From Norana najaformis (lineage: Eukaryota > Annelida > Clitellata > Crassiclitellata > Hormogastridae), in NCBI GenBank assembly GCA_964023275.1, contig OZ029913.1, positions 57,259,358-57,323,357 of the forward strand: DNA of 64,000 nucleotides, given 5' to 3'. The notes below the pieces were generated by a model. It did no database searches, had not been told where the DNA came from, and saw nothing but the letters and a program-made list of their open reading frames with translations. Positions 51,578-64,000 of this stretch are shown one piece after another. A program made the position numbers and the translations under genes. Within the stretch, counting starts at the first letter, position 1; each line of letters starts with the position of its first letter.

Positions 51578-53958
51578 TTATTCGAGCTTCGCAACGATGC
51601 CGTTAATCGCTTTATTGTTGTTGGAATTTCCGTTTGGTCGGTGTTTGTGGCAGTTGGTGGTGACTTCAGCCGACTTGGGCATGACCTTTTCTGACCGCGA
51701 CTTCTGCAGCGGCCGCAAGATGTCGCTACAGACAAGTCGCCAGAACAGAATGACGTTGATGACCCACATGACGAACATGGCGGATCCAAGAACGAGCAGA
51801 TAGATCAGACTGACACGATTGTACCAGATGAACATACCATACACGATCCACGTGAGGCACAGGAAACGGCAAGAGACGAAAGTGAAAAGGTTCATGCACG
51901 AATTCAGACGGTACAGCCAGTGCGAGAATGAGATCTTGCACATTTGCAGCAGTTTACGCGAATGCAAGAATATCGTGTTCACTTCGGCCAGCAGGGCGAC
52001 AACGTTGTACGCAATGCAACGGCACTGTGCAATGTTGAACAAGAACATCCCTCCCACCTGAAAACATCAACAAAACCCAGACACTAAGACTCCAGAGTCA
52101 TTGCGACTGACCATAAAATAACAAATGTTACAATAAAACTGACACATCCACAGTCTGCTTTTATCACAGAGGGCTGATGCTTTATCTAGAAGCTAATGTC
52201 CTATCACAACTGTTTAATGTCCTACATAGGCAAGGCAGGTGGCGCCAGCATAGCTTTCAATCTAGACCACCGAAAATGACAGTTGTGATTCCTCATTCAC
52301 TGAAGCATATACACCGATATCAAAGCTGGCATTACAAAACCATAAAGCAACATATGGATCCAGCTGTGATAGGATCTCGCTTTAGCTTTTTCCACTTACT
52401 GCTATGTGATGAGGTATAACCTCCCATGTCTCCTTCAGATGCTTGCTGACTATTATATCAATGAAGTCGTGAATGAAGTATCCTGAAAATGAAGAGAACA
52501 AGATAAGCAATTTTAAAAATTAATTTCAGCATCCTACGAAGGATTTAAAAGCAAGCGTAACTTCGCAATGCATTCACTGTAAGCATTCATTCAAAGGTAC
52601 TTCTTTAATGTTATGTAGACCAGTGAGGAGTGTCCCACAGAGGTTCCAACTGTTATAATAGGTCACCTCCAGCTTCAGAATGCTGACTGCAACTACTAAG
52701 AAGCCAAACTTCTTACAACAAAATCGTTGGAAGCTTGACCCTGAAGGTCAAGGGTATTTCAGGGGAGGTGCAAACATGACAAGAACAATAAAATAATGAA
52801 AAATTATGAAAGCATAGTATCTAGACTTGTACTGGAGTTAAGGAGGTACTCGTGCTGAAGATGATAGCCACAGGGGTCATGCATGATTCCACATCAACAA
52901 CTTGATCTATGAAGAAGGTAAGATCTATTAGACAATAGATCTTACCTAATAGATAGGATCAATCAGTAAGACAATAAATATAAGATTGGCCCAGTTTTGT
53001 AGTTTGTTGATGGGCTGAATTCATTACATGGGTCAGAGTGGCAGAGGACCTGAGTGTCAATGTCTAGGATGAGTACAGGGTTGTTTGAATGTGGGTGACA
53101 CAATCCTTTCCCTCTGGGCTGTGACAAACAAACCAACCTTATGGGTGACATGGCTTGACAACAAATTTCTGACACACACAAAGAAAGTCGTCACCACCAA
53201 CTAGCCACCCAAGAAGACGTATCACTGATAAAATTATTACAATCAAGAGTTATTGTAACATTATCCCTTGTTTCATTTTGTTGCAAGCATGGGCTATTTA
53301 GAATGAATTTCCTCTTGGCAGGATGTGATATTTTCATTACAACACAACTCCCTTCCTCTTGAGGAAGGGAGTTGTGTTGTTACTTAATCTCTCTCCTACC
53401 CAGTCTCGCAAACGCCTGAAATCCTTTTTGTTTGTTCAAGTCGGGAGCGCCACTGTTTCCTAAGTGGCGCTTTATAAATATTCGTTTACAATTACAATTA
53501 CAACTTGCTATGATGAGAAGAACTGCTTTGAGGCCTGTTATATAACCAAACCCTCGAAAAACCTAAGTCATCTCTGCCAGGTCTTAGAAAAATCCCAACA
53601 TCAGTCCTGCCAAAACAAGCTAGCTCAGCCAAAGGTTTATGTCAAAAACAGCCAAAATCCCTACTAAACCTGAGCTCAGTTAGTCTCGATTTAGACTTTA
53701 GTCTGTATCACAGATGCATCTTTGCTAACAGAGGCAGCAAACCGATAAGAAACACCCAACTGCCTTATTTATCACTTGATGGTACACAAGGTACAACTTT
53801 AAATTTGTCAGCATCAGAGAATGAAGTTTTCAAACACCACAGAACCTACACTCAACAAAGCATATAACTTCTTACCTGTTGAAAAAGCAACCATTGCGTA
53901 TGTATACACATTGTGGAAGGCTATCAAATCTGTCGTAAGTTCAGGATATCGATAAAAG
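51578..53958 (-). CDS. TLCD-like: TLCD1/TLCD2-like TLC-domain membrane protein, 3' exons only
   Basis: Three exons join without frame break: 53958-53876 (FYRYPELTTDLIAFHNVYTY, then AMVAFSTG), 52482-52400 (YFIHDFIDIIVSKHLKETWE, then VIPHHIA) and 52057-51578. The last exon gives YNVVALLAEVNTIFLHSRKL, two further membrane segments around FLCLTWIVYGMFIWY and MFVMWVINVILFWRLV, and a Lys/Asn-rich cytosolic tail. The HDF.D......K..W....HH signature and the AL..E.N..FLH.RKLL motif define the TLC fold of the TLCD family, whose members influence plasma-membrane phospholipid composition and fluidity. The first 60-90 residues of the usual 240-250 are missing. The 5' exons must lie beyond 54 kb and were not recognised. 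Confidence 0.88.
53345..53508 (+). mobile_element. LINE 3' end
   Basis: TCTCGCAAACGCCTGAAATC reads as an SRKRLKS C-terminus like that at 2915-2940. It is followed by GGGAGCGCCACTG, AGTGGCGCTTTATAAATATT and an (ACAATT)n tail. Same family as 2826-3056. A 17-bp inverted pair (ACTCCCTTCCTCTTGAG / CTTGAGGAAGGGAGTTG) lies at 53348-53376. Confidence 0.6.
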
Positions 53959-53999
53959 CTAGAACAGAAAAAAGAAAAACTCTGATTAACCATACACTT

Positions 54000-55076
54000 C
54001 CAACAACAGTCAGTCTAGTCAGTCATTCAGCGATCTTCTTTCAGACCATTAAGTAACAACACATCATGACAACAACAACAACAAAAACAACAACAACATC
54101 TGATGAAATCAGACAGAAGATGAATGCCAGACCCATTTCCCTCTTGCAGTCCATCCATCTCTGTTAGCATGACCAATTAAATCACTCAAATTAATGCATT
54201 GTATGTATGCGGGTACATATCTAAACATTTACATAGCATCTTTACCAAACGGCATTATACATGTACACATACTGGCCTACATGTGATGATGTTGCTTGCA
54301 TAGGTCCATTGTTACAACATGTATGATCATATCATTATAGGGTCATTCCATGTCAAATCAACCAATATTAAGGTGTTTGTACACCACACTGTTCCTGCGA
54401 TGCACTGGCCCCGTGTCCAGGACCTTGGGATTCGTCCATTGCCGGCTCAAGGGCCCAGAAAAGGAAACGAGCGCCTCCCCTACGTCCCACTTGTGGGATA
54501 TGGGATACTTTACTTTACCTTTTACACCACACTATATTGGATTTTAACAAAATTTGGCATACTTGTTCTACTACCATACAGAATTTCTGAAAATTTTACT
54601 TGATTATCTCAAAAAAGTTGGAGCTACAGAATTTTAAACATTTTTGCCGTTTTGTGACTTTGCAAAAAATTGAATGATTGATGAACTGTGATTTGCTGTA
54701 AATCTGGAATTAACAAAGGTAGAAGTCTGGCATTTTCATCTTCTTATCAAGTTCTTGTGCTGATAATAAAAAAGCAATTATCATCATTGTATCTGCATTG
54801 CTTAGCACCGCTGCCACCCATCAGTGGTGCTGGCAAGCACGCTAATACATGAATGTTGCCCAGCAGGTATCTTTACTTCATGACCCTTTCAGAATATTTG
54901 CAGGTGTTCTGTGCATGAAATTAACTCTGATGTTTTTTTGTTAATCTGAATGTTTAATGATGCATACTATGAACCATTCACCGTCATATCCAACAGCAAC
55001 AAATTGTCCTGGTTGCAATTTCTCATCAGAAAGTTCAGCAACAACTTGTGGTTTCCATAACACACACAGTTGTGAA
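54000..55076. other. no gene seen (probable TLCD intron)
   Basis: A small ACA-repeat at 54067-54100 and otherwise unique AT-rich sequence. Confidence 0.4.
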
Positions 55077-58000
55077 AATATCCTGCTCCTTAACTCCAGC
55101 AGAAGTCTAAATGGATAACAATGACTATGCTTTCATAATTTCTGCTTCTTAACTCCAGTAGAAGTCTAAATGGATAACAATGACTAAGCTTTCATAATTT
55201 CTGCTTCTTAACTCCAGTAGAAGTCTAAATGGATAACAATGACTAAGCTTTCATAATTTCTGCTTCTTAACTCCAGTAGAAGTCTAAATGGATAACAATG
55301 ACTAAGCTTTCATAATTTCTGCTCCTTAACTCCAGTAGAAGTCTAAATGGATAACAATGACTATGCTTTCATAATTTCTGCTCATTAACTCCAGTAGAAG
55401 TCTAAATGGATAACAATAACTATGCTTTCATAATTTCTGCTTCTTAACTCCAGTAGAAGTCTAGATGGATAACAATAACTATGCTTTCATAATTTCTGCT
55501 TCTTAACTCCAGCAGAAGTCTAAATGGATAACAATGACTAAGCTTTCATAATTTCTGCTCCTTAACTCCAGTAGAAGTCTAGATGGATAACAATGACAAA
55601 GCTTTCATAATTTCTGCTTCTTAACTCTAGTAGAAGTCTAAATGGATAACAATGACTAAGCTTTCATAATTTCTGCTTCTTAACTCCAGTAGAAGTCTAA
55701 ATGGATAACAATGACTAAGCTTTCATAATTTCTGCTTCTTAACTCCAGTAGAAGTCTAAATGGATAACAATGACTAAGCTTTCATAATTTCTGCTTCTTA
55801 ACTCCAGTAGAAGTCTAAATGGATAACAATGACTAAGCTTTCATAATTTCTGCTTCTTAACTCCAGTAGAAGTCTAAATGGATAACAATGACTAAGCTTT
55901 CATAATTTCTGCTCCTTAACTCCAGTAGAAGTCTAAATGGATAACAATGACTATGCTTTCATAATTTCTGCTCATTAACTCCAGTAGAAGTCTAAATGGA
56001 TAACAATAACTATGCTTTCATAATTTCTGCTTCTTAACTCCAGTAGAAGTCTAGATGGATAACAATAACTATGCTTTCATAATTTCTGCTTCTTAACTCC
56101 AGCAGAAGTCTAAATGGATAACAATGACTAAGCTTTCATAATTTCTGCTCCTTAACTCCAGTAGAAGTCTAGATGGATAACAATGACAAAGCTTTCATAA
56201 TTTCTGCTTCTTAACTCTAGTAGAAGTCTAAATGGATAACAATGACTAAGCTTTCATAATTTCTGCTTCTTAACTCCAGTAGAAGTCTAAATGGATAACA
56301 ATGACTAAGCTTTCATAATTTCTGCTTCTTAACTCCAGTAGAAGTCTAAATGGATAACAATGACTAAGCTTTCATAATTTCTGCTTCTTAACTCCAGTAG
56401 AAGTCTAAATGGATAACAATGACTATGCTTTCATAATTTCTGCTCATTAACTCCAGTAGAAGTCTAAATGGATAACAATAACTATGCTTTCATAATTTCT
56501 GCTTCTTAACTCCAGTAGAAGTCTAGATGGATAACAATGACTATGCTTTCACAATTTCTGCTCCTTAACTCCAGCGGAAGTCTAAATGGATAACAATGAC
56601 TATGCTTTCATAATTTCTGCTTCTTAACTCCAGTAGAAGTCTAAATGGATAACAATGACTATGCTTTCATAATTTCTGCTCCTTAACTCCAGTAGAAGTC
56701 TAAATGGATAACAATGACTAAGCTTTCATAATTTCTGCTTCTTAACTCCAGTAGAAGTCTAAATGGATAACAATGACTATGCTTTCATAATTTCTGCTCC
56801 TTAACTCCAGTAGAAGTCTAAATGGATAACAATGACTATGCTTTCATAATTTCTGCTCATTAACTCCAGTAGAAGTCTAAATGGATAACAATAACTATGC
56901 TTTCATAATTTCTGCTTCTTAACTCCAGTAGAAGTCTAGATGGATAACAATGACTATGCTTTCACAATTTCTGCTCCTTAACTCCAGCGGAAGTCTAAAT
57001 GGATAACAATGACTATGCTTTCATAATTTCTGCTTCTTAACTCCAGTAGAAGTCTAAAGGGATAACAATGACTAAGCTTTCATAATTTCTGCTTCTTAAC
57101 TCCAGTAGAAGTCTAAATGGATAACAATGACTATGCTTTCATAATTTCTGCTCCTTAACTCCAGTAGAAGTCTAAATGGATAACAATGACTAAGCTTTCA
57201 TAATTTCTGCTCCTTAACTCCAGTAGAAGTCTAAATGGATAACAATGACTATGCTTTCATAATTTCTGCTTTTTAACTCCAGTAGAAGTCTAAATGGATA
57301 ACAATGACTAAGCTTTCATAATTTCTGCTCCTTAACTCCAGTAGAAGTCTAAATGGATAACAATGACTATGCTTTCATAATTTCTGCTCCTTAACTCCAG
57401 TAGAAGTCTAAATGGATAACAATGACTAAGCTTTCAAATTTCTGCTCCTTAACTCCAGTAGAAGTCTAAATGGATAACAATGACTATGCTTTCATAATTT
57501 CTGCTTCTTAACTCCAGTAGAAGTCTAAATGGATAACAATGACTAAGCTTTCATAATTTCTGCTTCTTAACTCCAGTAGAAGTCTAAATGGATAACAATG
57601 ACTAAGCTTTCATAATTTCTGCTTCTTAACTCCAGTAGAAGTCTAAATGGATAACAATGACTAAGCTTTCATAATTTCTGCTCCTTAACTCCAGTAGAAG
57701 TCTAAATGGATAACAATGACTATGCTTTCATAATTTCTGCTCCTTAACTCCAGTAGAAGTCTAAATGGATAACAATGACTATGCTTTCATAATTTCTGCT
57801 TCTTAACTCCAGTAGAAGTCTAGATGGATAACAATGACTATGCTTTCATAATTTCTGCTTCTTAACTCCAGTAGAAGTCTAAATGGATAACAATGACTAT
57901 GCTTTCATAATTTCTGCTCCTTAACTCCAGTAGAAGTCTAAATGGATAACAATGACTATGCTTTCATAATTTCTGCTCCTTAACTCCAGTAGAAGTCTAA

Positions 58001-60063
58001 ATGGATAACAATGACTATGCTTTCATAATTTCTGCTCATTAACTCCAGTAGAAGTCTAAATGGATAACAATAACTATGCTTTCATAATTTCTGCTTCTTA
58101 ACTCCAGTAGAAGTCTAGATGGATAACAATGACTATGCTTTCATAATTTCTGCTTCTTAACTCCAGCAGAAGTCTAAATGGATAACAATGACTATGCTTT
58201 CATAATTTCTGCTTCTTAACTCCAGTAGAAGTCTAAATGGATAACAATGACTAAGCTTTCATAATTTCTGCTCCTTAACTCCAGTAGAAGTCTAAATGGA
58301 TAACAATGACTAAGCTTTCATAATTTCTGCTTCTTAACTCCAGTAGAAGTCTAAATGGATAACAATGACTAAGCTTTCATAATTTCTGCTTCTTAACTCC
58401 AGTAGAAGTCTAAATGGATAACAATGACTATGCTTTCATAATTTCTGCTCATTAACTCCAGTAGAAGTCTAAATGGATAACAATAACTATGCTTTCATAA
58501 TTTCTGCTTCTTAACTCCAGTAGAAGTCTAGATGGATAACAATAACTATGCTTTCATAATTTCTGCTTCTTAACTCCAGCAGAAGTCTAAATGGATAACA
58601 ATGACTAAGCTTTCATAATTTCTGCTCCAGTAGAAGTCTAAATGGATAACAATGACTAAGCTTTCATAATTTCTGCTTCTTAACTCCAGTAGAAGTCTAA
58701 ATGGATAACAATGACTAAGCTTTCATAATTTCTGCTTCTTAACTCCAGTAGAAGTCTAAATGGATAACAATGACTAAGCTTTCATAATTTCTGCTCCTTA
58801 ACTCCAGTAGAAGTCTAAATGGATAACAATGACTATGCTTTCATAATTTCTGCTCCTTAACTCCAGTAGAAGTCTAAATGGATAACAATGACTATGCTTT
58901 CATAATTTCTGCTTCTTAACTCCAGTAGAAGTCTAGATGGATAACAATGACTATGCTTTCATAATTTCTGCTTCTTAACTCCAGTAGAAGTCTAAATGGA
59001 TAACAATGACTATGCTTTCATAATTTCTGCTTCTTAACTCCAGTAGAAGTCTAAATGGATAACAATGACTAAGCTTTCATAATTTCTGCTTCTTAACTCC
59101 AGTAGAAGTCTAAATGGATAACAATGACTATGCTTTCATAATTTCTGCTCCTTAACTCCAGTAGAAGTCTAAATGGATAACAATGACTAAGCTTTCATAA
59201 TTTCTGCTCCTTAACTCCAGTAGAAGTCTAAATGGATAACAATGACTATGCTTTCATAATTTCTGCTCCTTAACTCCAGTAGAAGTCTAAATGGATAACA
59301 ATGACTATACTTTCATAATTTCTGCTCCTTAACTCCAGTAGAAGTCTAAATGGATAACAATGACTATGCTTTCATAATTTCTGCTTCTTAACTCCAGTAG
59401 AAGTCTAGATGGATAACAATGACTATGCTTTCATAATTTCTGCTTCTTAACTCCAGCAGAAGTCTAGATGGATAACAATGACTACGCTTTCATAATTTCT
59501 GCTTCTTAACTCCAGTAGAAGTCTAAATGGATAACAATGACTACGCTTTCATAATTTCTGCTCCTTAACTCCAGTAGAAGTCTAAATGGATAACAATGAC
59601 TAAGCTTTCATAATTTCTGCTCCTTAACTCCAGTAGAAGTCTAAAGGGATAACAATGACTAAGCTTTCATAATTTCTGCTCCTTAACTCCAGTAGAAGTC
59701 TAGATGGATAACAATGACTATGCTTTCATAATTTCTGCTTCTTAACTCCAGTAGAAGTCTAGATGGATAACAATGACTAAGCTTTCATAATTTCTGCTCC
59801 TTAACTCCAGTAGAAGTCTAAATGGATAACAATGACTATGCTTTCATAATTTCTGCTCCTTAACTCCAGTAGAAGTCTAAATGGATAACAATGACTATGC
59901 TTTCATAATTTCTGCTCCTTAACTCCAGTAGAAGTCTAAATGGATAACAATGACTATGCTTTCATAATTTCTGCTCCTTAACTCCAGTAGAAGTCTAAAT
60001 GGATAACAGTGACTATGCTTTCATAATTTCTGCTCCTTAACTCCAGTAGAAGTCTAGATGGAT
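55077..60063. repeat. 59-bp satellite array, about 84 copies
   Basis: The unit consists of TTTCTGCTTCTTAACTCCAG, TAGAAGTCTAAATGGATAAC and AATGACTAAGCTTTCATAA. Copies are highly alike and vary at a few diagnostic sites: CTTCTT/CTCCTT/CTCATT, AAAT/AGAT, and AAGCTT/ATGCTT. The CTCATT variant occurs at 55381, 55971, 56443, 56856, 58035 and 58448; spacings are multiples of 59 (10, 8, 7, 20 with a one-base deletion, 7), which shows blockwise amplification. One unit near 58628 lacks the TTAACTC part. Confidence 0.97.
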
Positions 60064-60285
60064 AATATTCAATATTCCAAATCTAGCCATGCTACTGTTT
60101 GTATGCTCATATTTAAATCTTAATCTGACCTTTGTGATTTCCTTCCCCGTCTGACCAAGGAGCTCAATAAATCATAATTACCCTTCTCTTTCTCTTATTT
60201 CATATCGCAAGCAACTGAAGACTTATTTTTTTCCAACTAACCACTCTTGAGGTGAATTTATAATTTATGATATATGTATCTGCTT

Positions 60286-60328
<43 letters not shown>

Positions 60329-63300
60329 GTACTAATATAATATAATAATAATATAAAAATAACAATAATAATAATAATGATTACAGTATGTTTAGCTCTT
60401 CGTGGTCAGATGCAACAGTGGCAGTGAGTCCTTCGAGAAGGCTCCTGCCCGTCTAGGTCTTTCATATCAGAGAGAACCAACAGTGCATTGGGCTACTTGC
60501 TGTGTACCTGTGTGGAAATTACCCAGTAATCTCGAGTGCTTGTATTATTTGGACGACTGCTTAAGTTGACAGATTGACCCAAAGCCATTAAGTCATAATA
60601 TCTCAGTCCCTGTGTTGCCACTGCTTTATCACCTAAAACCCGCACCTGCCTAAGCCTGGTCACCATGACAACAATGTAGTTTCTTCATAAATACACCTGT
60701 TCTCAAATTTTCTGTTACTACACTTCACCTAAGCACTGTCAAGAAGGCTTTCCGGCTACATTGTCCAACAATGGCATATCATATTCCCAGTGGTTGCAGT
60801 AACATTATAGGCCTACCCTGTGAAATGTATAAGATTGCAATATGGCTAACATAACACACTGCCTGAAACTGCTACTAGTATGTCAGTCTAACATAACACA
60901 TTGTCTGACAGTGTTAACTGATAGCACAACCCTGTCTGAAAATGTAGACTGCTGTCAGATACAACTATTCTGACAATAATGGACATCAACATCCAAGGAG
61001 AAAACAGTGATCAAGCAGAATGGCTCATCTATCCAAGAGAACTAATTTGCTGATGGGAACAGTGACAAAGACATATATCAGAGAACTGGACGAGCCTTGA
61101 CAGCATTTGAAAATGAACATGAGATGCAGTATCAACAATAACAGAGCAAAACAAAGGCATGAGTATATGAGACGATGATACAACCCATCTTCATGTATGC
61201 ATCCAATGTTGGGCATTGCAATTCAATCAAGACGATAAAACAAACATTGCAACTGAACAAGCTGGCCAAAGAAAAATGCAGGAATTTCAAGCCTACAGAA
61301 AATTTGAAATGAAGAAAGATGAAAGAGGCTCTTGGATACGAGAACATTTCTGCTAAATAAAGTTGTTCAACACAGACTCCTGTAGTTTTACCATGTGTGG
61401 AATTACAATCTGTTGACTCAATACCAAACAGGGCAATGCATGTCAGATTCAAAGGAAAGAAAAGCAAACGAAGAACAACTCTGTGTGTGTGCACGCACGT
61501 GTATGTGTGTGTGTGTGAGGCTATTTGCCAAGTGTCTTTTAAGAACTTCACTATGACAAATAAACAACTTGCTCTAAACCAAAATAAGCCACAGATTAAA
61601 AAGGAGGAATGCAGTGGACTTAAAAAGACCCTTAAATGTGGAGGTCATTAATTCACACCCATCACTGCCAAATGACTGGTAGCAGGAACTGATGATAGTT
61701 ACCACACTGTCTGATATTGATAAATACTAATTGCACCACACTAACTGACACCGCCCCTACATGATAACAGCCATAAGATGATTCATAGAGTGCCGTGGTA
61801 CGAAAAATAACTGAAAAAAGGGTGCTGTACATGTAGTTATGCACTGACTGCAGCCAAATACCACAAGAAACAACTAACAAATCAAAATGGATCAGGTTCC
61901 TGCTCAAGCAGGGACACCTAATGCCAAGCTAAAGTACTACATAACGATAGTTACTCTGAAAGTATAACACTGTCTGAAACTCACACTGCTTATGCAAGTA
62001 AGTCAGACATATAACACTGCTCGAAAATGCTACTGCCAATATCATTATTAGTACTAGTCAATGCTACTGCCAACACGATTATTAGTGCTAGTAGCTAGGA
62101 ATGTCATTAAACAGATGACAGACTGGCTGTTGCTAAGGCTGTTTGCCAGCAGCCCCTCTGAGCTGTTGTTTAACCCATAACTCATTATTTGCCTGAGGGT
62201 TCTAATCCGGTCATTACCTTCAAAGTCTCCTGAAAATCAAAGCACCGGCTGGCACCAGGATGAAAATTAAGCCATAAATACTTCCCTAGAATTCCCAGCA
62301 GATGACTAGAATGACAATGAGGAAGGGACAGAGCGACACACAAAGCACATAGGAACAACACAGACTACCCTGTGTTCCTTATTTATGTGAACTAAATAAA
62401 CACCAGTGTACATACAAGCTGGTGTGCTGGCTGTGTTTATATGTAATTGGGCGTACGGGTTTCAGTGTCTCAGGTCACCAATCTTCATCACCTTATCTAA
62501 ATTCAACCTCTAGTGAAATATAGTTAAATCTGATAAATATTGACTATCTCCCTTAGCATGAGGCATCAGTTGAAAGTACGCTGCCAATGTGAATTTTATT
62601 CTTTATAGGTAGGGCAGTTCAGTGAGATAACTGCAGTCTGTAGCCAATCCCACCAAATATACGTGCCACACAGACGGCAGAACTCATTTCTACCTAGTCA
62701 ACATCCCAATCTGATCTGACTTAATACTGGAACAAAATCAGGATATTTTATTACATAGATTTTCAGGCAACAAAAACTGTACAGTGATATAACAGTCTGT
62801 CTATCAGGCGTTACACTTGAGAATGTCACAATTAAGTCCATCACAGTTTAAACTGTGACAGCATACGTCACAGTTTCCCAAGTCTTGCTTTCATGTCGTC
62901 TTCTGAATATTTATAATCATAAAACTAAAAGGTTTTTATCAATTAACTGTACTGGGAAGGAAATACTTGGTTCATTCAATACCCAGAAAGATAAATTATG
63001 GCTCTAGGATAAAATTAGATAAAAGCAACTTCCTCCTACTGGTATACAACAACAAAATTGTGTAAACTGCACAGTAGCGCCACCTGCAATGGCCATGCTC
63101 TTGTATAGTCGGGACAGTAGCACTACTCAGAAGTAAAGGTGTCATAAGTTTGGTACCTAAGTCCATTCTCAGTGACTACCCATCACTCCATCATCTGATA
63201 ATAATCACTGACCTTACACTGTACTGCTACACACAAATTTAGGAAAATTACCACACTGACGTTAAACCGATTCCACTCAGACTTTTAAAGAAAATCCTCA

Positions 63301-63423
63301 CATTTACAGTAAAAAAGCTATTTTACTTTTAAAGAAGACTATTATAAACAAGTTCAAGGTCTTATAGTGGGGTACACTCACCTGTTCAGGCTACAAACAC
63401 ATTGAGATGCATTTTTTTATTGT
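60064..63423. other. AT-rich, no gene seen
   Basis: A (TAA)n microsatellite at 60286-60330 with related runs to 60380. Short open frames only; a GT-rich tract near 61485-61520. Confidence 0.5.
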
Positions 63424-63801
63424 TTGAAAAACACCAAAATTTGGAGTAACCAGAGGTTTAATGATGATCTCATCATTATCTGGAACAAACAATTAGCTGA
63501 AAGTTTACAATATTGTAACATTCTTAACTCATTCCACTCTAACTTTAAATATGCCCTCAACTATTCATATACAGACATCCCTTTCTTAGATGTCAAAATC
63601 ATTAAAACCAGTGGTCACCTACACACTACCATTTACACCACCTATGACAAAAAACTTTATCTTAATTTTGACAGCAACCATCCTACACATATCAAAAGCT
63701 TCATTTCATTCAGTCAGATGCCTAGACTGAAATGCATTATTTCTGGCCCAGTGGACTTAGAAAACAACATTCAACTGTTAATACACAACCTTAAATTGTG
63801 A
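63424..63801 (+). mobile_element. Penelope-like reverse transcriptase fragment
   Basis: The frame reads RFNDDLIIIW, the R(Y/F).DD motif of reverse transcriptase, then LNSFHSNFKYAL, YTDIPFLDVKIIK, GHLHTTIYT and LYLNFDSNHPTHIKSFISFS. The I.FLD..I...G..L.T.LY.K.TD...YL...S.HP.H.K..IP.SQ order is that of Penelope-like elements rather than LINEs or LTR elements. The frame stops at 63801 and degraded sequence continues to the window end. The usual GIY-YIG domain is not visible. Confidence 0.7.
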
Positions 63802-64000
63802 CACTATGCAGAAAGTATCCTAACTAATGCAGTCAACTACAAAACCTACAAAGAGAAACACTGCTCAACTACAAGATTAAAACAACTAACATAGATCAAC
63901 CTATTTTCATCCTTATCTTTGAAAACAAATACGAAGACCATAATATTCAGCAAAGAACATTTACTAACTTGATTTAAGAAAACCCATATCTAACACAAGT

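Noticed and set aside
55077-60063. Regular 59-bp units considered as a CRISPR array
   Set aside because: There are no unique spacers, the copies are contiguous, and the context is an intron-bearing animal genome. It is a satellite.
61397-61907. Short frames on both strands near the GT-rich tract
   Set aside because: No homology signal, and a low-complexity segment lies inside.

Overview
The window is animal nuclear DNA: split genes with GT-AG introns, no operons, many microsatellites and dense truncated retroelements. The protein families (polycystin-1-like receptor-channel, RNF34/RFFL-type RING ligase, TLC-domain protein), together with Penelope-like, LINE and tRNA-SINE fragments and many GCGCTATATAAAT-type repeat tails, suggest a marine invertebrate (lophotrochozoan or invertebrate deuterostome). 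The sequence alone does not fix the phylum.

Region 1 (about 0.8-24.4 kb, minus strand) is one large polycystin-1-like gene. At least 21 exons can be joined with consistent reading phase. N- to C-terminal they encode PKD-type Ig-like domains, a fourfold array of [PKD + REJ N-terminal segment], the REJ region, a GAIN region with a degenerate GPS, a first membrane segment, a PLAT domain, a polycystin membrane region, the TOP/polycystin extracellular domain, the pore segment and a short coiled-coil tail. Introns hold ATAC, ATC and ATGT microsatellites, retroelement tails and a broken duplicate of the pore exon. The 5' end is not identified.

Region 2 (about 25.0-27.4 kb) is a 2.35-kb DNA transposon copy with CACTGG ends, long terminal inverted repeats and a TAA target duplication. 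It carries a decayed gene of an uncharacterised invertebrate protein family.

Region 3 (27.4-34 kb) is a repeat graveyard: an LTR-like block, a foldback MITE, a long inverted-repeat element, minisatellites and LINE ends.

Region 4 (34.1-37.8 kb, plus strand) is a complete five-exon RNF34/RFFL-like E3 ubiquitin ligase gene of about 369 residues. Its N-terminus begins Met-Gly-Cys, as in lipidated proteins.

Region 5 (37.8-51.5 kb) is AT-rich with no convincing gene. It holds LINE, SINE and short inverted-repeat elements and an eight-unit 50-bp array carrying 15 CCAAT boxes.

Region 6 (51.6-54.0 kb, minus strand) holds the last three exons of a TLCD1/TLCD2-like gene; its 5' exons are not seen.

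Region 7 (55.1-60.1 kb) is a 5-kb satellite of a 59-bp unit with higher-order structure. The rest is AT-rich, with a Penelope-like reverse transcriptase fragment at the right edge.

The three host genes look functionally unrelated. The most unusual items are the modular PKD-REJ array with its degraded GPS, the CACTGG transposon, the 59-bp satellite and the CCAAT array.
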